A stretch of 64,000 nt of DNA from Sternotherus odoratus (taxonomy: Eukaryota; Chordata; Testudines; Kinosternidae), in assembly GCA_032164245.1 (NCBI GenBank), contig JAVMKO010000010.1:779494-843493 (forward strand), given 5' to 3'. Below are positions 60,301-64,000 of this stretch, in pieces. Below the pieces are notes generated by a model. That model was not told the DNA's origin, did not search any database, and saw only the letters and a program-made list of their open reading frames with translations. Within the stretch, counting starts at the first letter, position 1. Each line of letters opens with the position of its first letter. Made by a program: the position numbers and the translations under genes.

Positions 60301-63300
60301 CCTGTGACGCAGTGGGAGTACTGTGTGTGTGCCTCAGTTTCCCCTATGCATTTCTTGGGCGTCTATGTGGAGGGAAAGGAACGTGAAGCTAATGCAAAGC
60401 AAAGCCAAGGGGAAGCTGTAACCTGACCCCAAGTGGGGGAGGGAGGTCAGCTGAACCTGTTGGAGGGAGGTCAGGTGATACCTGAAGCCCGGGAAACCAA
60501 ACAAAGGACAGAGTGGCTAGAGGGGTTGAGTGAGTCTGGGTCTAGCTGGGAAGGGGAGAGAAGCCAACTCGCTCTCTGGCCCAAGATGGATCCAGCGGAG
60601 GGCTCACGCTCGCTCGCTGCATGGTCTGTGTTGGACCAGATGAAAGTCATCGAATAAACCTGGGGAAGAAGCAGGAGCCCAGAATCTGGGATTCACCTCC
60701 TGGCACCCCCTGGAAAGGCCTGACTGAGGGACCCTGTTGAGACTGAGAAGCTGTGAGTTGGATGGTTCCTGACATCTCAAATAAACCGTCTATTCTGCTG
60801 GCTGCTGAGAGTCATGTCTGACTGTGGATTTGGGGTGCAGAACCCATGGGCTCCCCCAGGACCCGCCCAGGCGGGCTTGCTGGGGAAGCACACGGAGGGC
60901 AGAAGGTGCTGAATGCTCCGAGGTCAGACCCAGGAAGGTGGAAGTGGGGACCCCTGAAGCTCCTGGCCTGGGAAACAGGCTGTGTACGGAGAAGGGGCCC
61001 TTCACCCGGAGTCCGGTCTGGCTTCCTAGGGAGCGGTTCCAGACCATCGCCCGGGCGCTCCGTGACACTCCCCACCTGAGCTCAGAACCTTCGTCAGCCG
61101 GTAGCAGTCGTAGGATGTTATCTGCTGCCACTGTGCAGTAGGTCAAGCTCTTGTACGTGGCTCCCCTTCTAAATCGTGTTTTTGGCTGTGACTTTCCCTT
61201 GCAGCCTCGGCCCGTAACCTGCAGCTCTGCGAGGGGTATCCCAGCCCCGATGGGCGGTACCACTCCGGCTTCTACTGCTCCCGCCTCACGGACCCCCCTG
61301 CGCACAGCTACTGCTGCCGCAATGGGGACCACGCCCGGAAATTCTGCTGCCCCCAGCTGGAGTTCGAGAGCCTGAGAAGGGTCAATCTGTCCAACGTGCC
61401 CACCCCAGCCAGACTCCGGTAAGCAGCAGTGCCCTGTCCGTGCCCGCGCTGGGGGGAAGGGTGGGGCGGGGTCCGGTTCTCATGCCAGCCATGTGCACCC
61501 CCTGCTGGAGGGGCAAACTGTGGCCCTGCGCCACGCACGGGGCGGTGTGAGGGCACAGCACTGCATGCTGCCAGGCCGGGAGCCGCCCAGGGAGCGTGAA
61601 GAGCGCTCGGGGCTCTCGGGAACGGCAGAGCAGCCAGGACCACGGGGTGGTTTTACAGGAGCTAGGAAAGCCCGGCTAGCCGTGCTGTGACCGGCAGGAA
61701 GCTGCATTGACACTCCACCAATCCCTGGTACCCACCACCGGGACACGCCGGCGGTTCTGGCCACCCCCGCTCATAGACTCAGGAAAGGGACGTTCAAATT
61801 GGAAAGGTTCAGAGACGGGCAACAACGATTAGGGGCACTGGCGCCAACTTCCCCGCTTTCCAAGCTCGTCCCACCCTCTCCCCCAGCCCCACCCCCACTC
61901 CACCCCTTCCATGAGGCCCTGCCCTGCCCCATTCCAACCCGTCCCCAAAGTCCCTGCCCCGATCCCAGCTCCTTCCCCAATCCCCACCCCGCCCTGCCTC
62001 CTCCCCCTCCCTCCCAGCACGCTGCCAAACAGCTGTTTGGCGGCAGGCAGGTGGGAAGTGCTGGGAGGGAGGCGGAGGAGCGGGGCGCGGGGCACTCGGG
62101 AGAAGGTGCGAAGGGGGCCGGGTGGGGGGCTTGGCGGCAGGTGGTGCAGAGCACCCACTATTATTTCCCCATAGGTGCTCCAGTCCCGGAGCACCACAGA
62201 GCTGGCGCCTGTGATTAGGGGATGAAAGAGCTTCAGTCTGAGGAGCGATTGAAAAGCCTGGGACTTCTCAGCTGAGAAAAGAGAGGACTGAAGGGAGAGG
62301 TGATGGAGCTCTATAAAATCACGACTGTTATTTACTCCTTCTCCTAACACAGGAACTAGGGTCACCCAACAAAATTAACAGGCAGCAGGTTAAAATAAAG
62401 AGAAGGAAGCATTTCTTCACACTGCACAGTTAACCTGTGGAACTCCTTGCCAGGGGATGTTGTGAAGGCCAAAACGATAATAGTTCCTGCAGGAACTTAT
62501 GGCTATTCCATCAATGGAGTCAGGGACACCCCCCCCGCCCGCCCATGTTTTGTGTGTCCCTAAACCTCTGACTGCCCAGAGCTGGGTCTGGATGAGAGAG
62601 GATGCATCACTTGATAACTGCCCTGTTCATTCCCTTTGAAGCATCTGGCACCAGCCACTGGGCTGGATGGATCATTGGCCTGACCCAGTGTGGCCACTCT
62701 TACGTTGTAAAGGAAAATCATGTCTCTCCTCTAATCCATTCAAGTGGCCGGAGCTCGTTAAGGAGCATTAACGACTCACGCCCAGCTCAGTCCCATTTTC
62801 CAGCAGCAGCTGCTAGGCAGCGACTCTCCCTTCGCCAGGTGTCCATGGGCAGCGCCTCTGCTGAGCCCCGTGGTCCGTACGTTTCCCTCGCGGCCCGGGC
62901 TCCCCTGGCATTGAGCTGTGGAAGATGCGCACGTAGGCCGGGGCTGCCTGGGGGCGCTCGGTAGTGCCCAGTGGGGGACCCCGCGTGGCAGCCGTATCCT
63001 GCCCAGTGTAACACAGCTATTGCCTTGTACCCCCCAGGAACCCACTGCCCCTGCTGGCTGTGGGGCTCTACGGCCTCCTCGTCCTCACGCTCATGACCCT
63101 CGACTTCCTCCACTTCTGCAGACTCAACCGGCGCTGCCTCTACAGCCTCTTGAGCAGCAGCCGCGTGGCCAAGTGCCTGGCCAGCTCCTTCCCGCACCAC
63201 TGCCCGGCCCAGCCAGGGGGACCCAGCGCCAGGAGCTGCCCGCGGCCGGCCCAGCCAGGGGGACCCAGCGCCAGGAGCTGCCCGCGGCCCGGCCCAGCCA

Positions 63301-63719
63301 GGGGGACCCAGCGCCAGGAGCTGCCCGCGGCCCGGCCCAGCCAGGGGGACCCAGCGCCAGGAGCTGCCCGCGGCCCGGCCCAGCCAGGGGACCCAGCGCC
63401 AGGAGCTGCCCCCGGCCCGGCCCAGCCAGGGGGACCCAGCGCCAGGAGCTGCCCGCGGCCCGGCCCAGCCAGGGGGACCCAGCGCCAGGAGCTGCCCGCG
63501 GCCCGGCCCAGCCAGGGGGACCCAGCGCCAGGAGCTGCCCGCGGCCCGGCCCAGCCAGGGGGACCCAGCGCCAGGAGCTGCCCGCGGCCCGGCCCAGCCA
63601 GGGGGACCCAGCGCCAGGAGCTGCCCGCGGCCCGGCCCAGCCAGGGGGACCCAGCGCCAGGAGCGGCCCGGCCCAGCCAGGACAGCGAGTGTGAGGAGGG
63701 CGCAGTGACTGTGGGGTGA
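57354..63719 (+). CDS. SHISAL1-like single-pass membrane protein
   Basis: Three exons, 57354-57420, 61205-61418 and 63038-63719, join in phase into 320 residues. Residues 1-25 are a signal peptide (MLHRLLLGGLLC...). A Shisa-type cysteine domain follows: C31, C47, C59, C60, C70 and C71 in CEGYPSPDGRYHSGFYC, SYCC and KFCC. There is a sequon at N83 and a membrane segment at about 97-120 (LPLLAVGLYGLLVLTLMTL). This closely follows the pattern I remember for SHISAL1 (CEPY...GRYHFGFHC...). Human SHISAL1 is about 199 residues; here the tail is lengthened by a repeat from about residue 147. Function is little known; Shisa relatives affect receptor trafficking. Whether this is SHISAL1 or a paralogue lost in mammals is unresolved, so no symbol is given. 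Confidence 0.85.
57431..58612. repeat. 39-bp minisatellite, about 30 copies, in SHISAL1-like intron 1
   Basis: Unit CCCCAACCCCCTCGGCCTGG plus GCACAGTGCCCTCTCAGCT. It starts about ten bases after the donor at 57421. The unit is a multiple of three, so frames stay open for over 300 codons and are artefacts. Confidence 0.97.
58795..59465. repeat. About 20-bp minisatellite
   Basis: Units of GTGTCCAGGGGTGTCGGCGC with TAGC and TAGG variants, about 30 copies and more degenerate toward the right. In SHISAL1-like intron 1. Confidence 0.95.
60240..60830 (+). mobile_element. LTR-like repeat with two AATAAA signals
   Basis: GTGTGCCTCAGTTTCCCCTA near 60330, AATAAACC near 60655 and AAATAAACCGTCTATTCTGC near 60778 match the pattern of the elements at 6170 and 9970 (AATAAACCTTCTGTTCT, then GGCTG). 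Probably a longer member of that LTR-type family. No coding content. The region 59466-60239 before it is ordinary intron. Confidence 0.55.
60855..61100 (+). mobile_element. Dispersed LTR-like fragment, opposite orientation to copy at 1925
   Basis: GAATGCTCCGAGGTCAGACC and CCAGGAAGGTGGAAG are the complement of the text at 2041-2085. It lies shortly before SHISAL1-like exon 2. Confidence 0.5.
61764..62706 (+). mobile_element. CR1 LINE 3-prime fragment, interrupted by a MITE
   Basis: The left part (to 61835) and right part (from 62222) join into CR1-type text: GGTTCAGAGACGGGCAACAA, then GATGAAAGAGCTTCAGTCTG, GAGCTCTATAAAATCACGAC, CCTGTGGAACTCCTTGCC and GCCTGACCCAGTGTGGCCAC. Sense orientation in SHISAL1-like intron 2. 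It belongs to a different CR1 type than the copy at 15318 and carries no usable frame. Confidence 0.8.
61836..62213 (-). mobile_element. hAT-like MITE, copy 2, nested in CR1, 8-bp target duplication
   Basis: The element starts CACTGGCGCC and ends GGCGCCTGTG, whose complement CACAGGCGCC matches at 9 of 10. ATTAGGGG at 61828-61835 is repeated exactly at 62214-62221. Same family as 44392-44680 in opposite orientation. An inner palindrome CAAACAGCTGTTTGGCGGC is visible near 62024. Confidence 0.9.
63206..63675 (+). repeat. 43-bp coding minisatellite in the SHISAL1-like last exon
   Basis: About eleven units of CGGCCCAGCCAGGGGGACCC plus AGCGCCAGGAGCTGCCCGCGGCC. Most are 43 bases; the first and one inner unit are 42. 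Because 43 is not divisible by three, the protein reads the unit in all three frames in turn (PAQPGGPSARSCPR, PARGTQRQELPAA, PSQGDPAPGAARG). None of the frames has a stop. Confidence 0.95.
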
Positions 63720-63794
63720 CGCCAGGGGCAGAGGGCCCGTCGGGTGTCGGTATTACAGAGGGGCTGTTAGCAGAGCCTGGCACGCTGCCACTGC

Positions 63795-63800
63795 AATAAA
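63795..63800 (+). terminator. Polyadenylation signal AATAAA of the SHISAL1-like gene
   Basis: AATAAA 76 bases after the TGA at 63717-63719, followed by CATTGTTTGACCTGG. A short 3-prime UTR. Confidence 0.75.
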
Positions 63801-63929
63801 GCGAGCCCATGACTCAGCCCACATTGTTTGACCTGGCCTGGCCCTTATAAAGTGCCTAAACTGCGTGAGAGGCCAAGCTGTGTCCCCGAGTGCTCTGTCC
63901 AGGACATGACCTCTGGAGAGAGGAGCCGT

Positions 63930-64000
63930 GGGGTGCGTGGAGGAGCCATGGAGGGGGTGGAGGCGCCATGGGGGGGGTGGAGGGGCTGGGGGGGGGCCCG
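63930..64000. repeat. Start of another G-rich array
   Basis: GGTGGAGGAGCCATGGAGG and GGTGGAGGCGCCATGGGGG units begin here and run off the window. Confidence 0.7.

Overview
The window is vertebrate nuclear DNA. Genes are split by GT-AG introns, and there are CR1-type LINE pieces, hAT-like MITEs and unusually dense GC-rich minisatellites. The CR1 3-prime ends, the MITE families and the LTR-like pieces resemble what I remember of turtle genomes. I therefore infer a reptile, most likely a turtle, and perhaps a GC-rich microchromosome. That is inference, not something I could test.

Three genes lie on the + strand. (1) FES, a cytoplasmic tyrosine kinase with F-BAR, SH2 and kinase domains, runs from before the window to a stop at 17410; its first coding exons lie upstream. 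(2) MAN2A2, Golgi alpha-mannosidase IIx, has a CpG-rich first exon ending at 20925, its start codon at 24283 and its stop at 54110. Its 22 coding exons join without a frame break into 1147 residues. (3) A SHISAL1-like single-pass membrane protein (57354-63719, three exons, 320 residues) has a tail largely encoded by a 43-bp tandem repeat. The FES-MAN2A2 order matches mammals. The SHISAL1-like gene downstream is not what follows MAN2A2 in mammals.

Layout: 1-17410 FES exons among many arrays, with a CR1 LINE at 15318-17100; 17411-18560 FES 3-prime UTR; 18565-20500 a dispersed repeat and an array; 20560-21300 the MAN2A2 CpG-rich promoter region; 21300-54110 MAN2A2, with introns dominated by arrays of up to 5.6 kb (47620-53210); 54111-57353 intergenic with one small hAT MITE; 57354-63800 the SHISAL1-like gene and its polyadenylation signal; a new array begins near 63930.

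The genes have no shared pathway: FES signals at membranes and the cytoskeleton, MAN2A2 trims N-glycans in the Golgi, and SHISAL1-like proteins are poorly characterised. The most striking feature is structural. Minisatellites repeatedly start or stop at exon edges, and in at least eight places the repeat unit contains the splice site itself, so one real junction sits beside up to about 13 decoys. A second feature is a cluster of single-base gains in FES exons between about 6.7 and 11.5 kb, which looks like local consensus error but could be real damage. I found no convincing undescribed molecular system beyond these.
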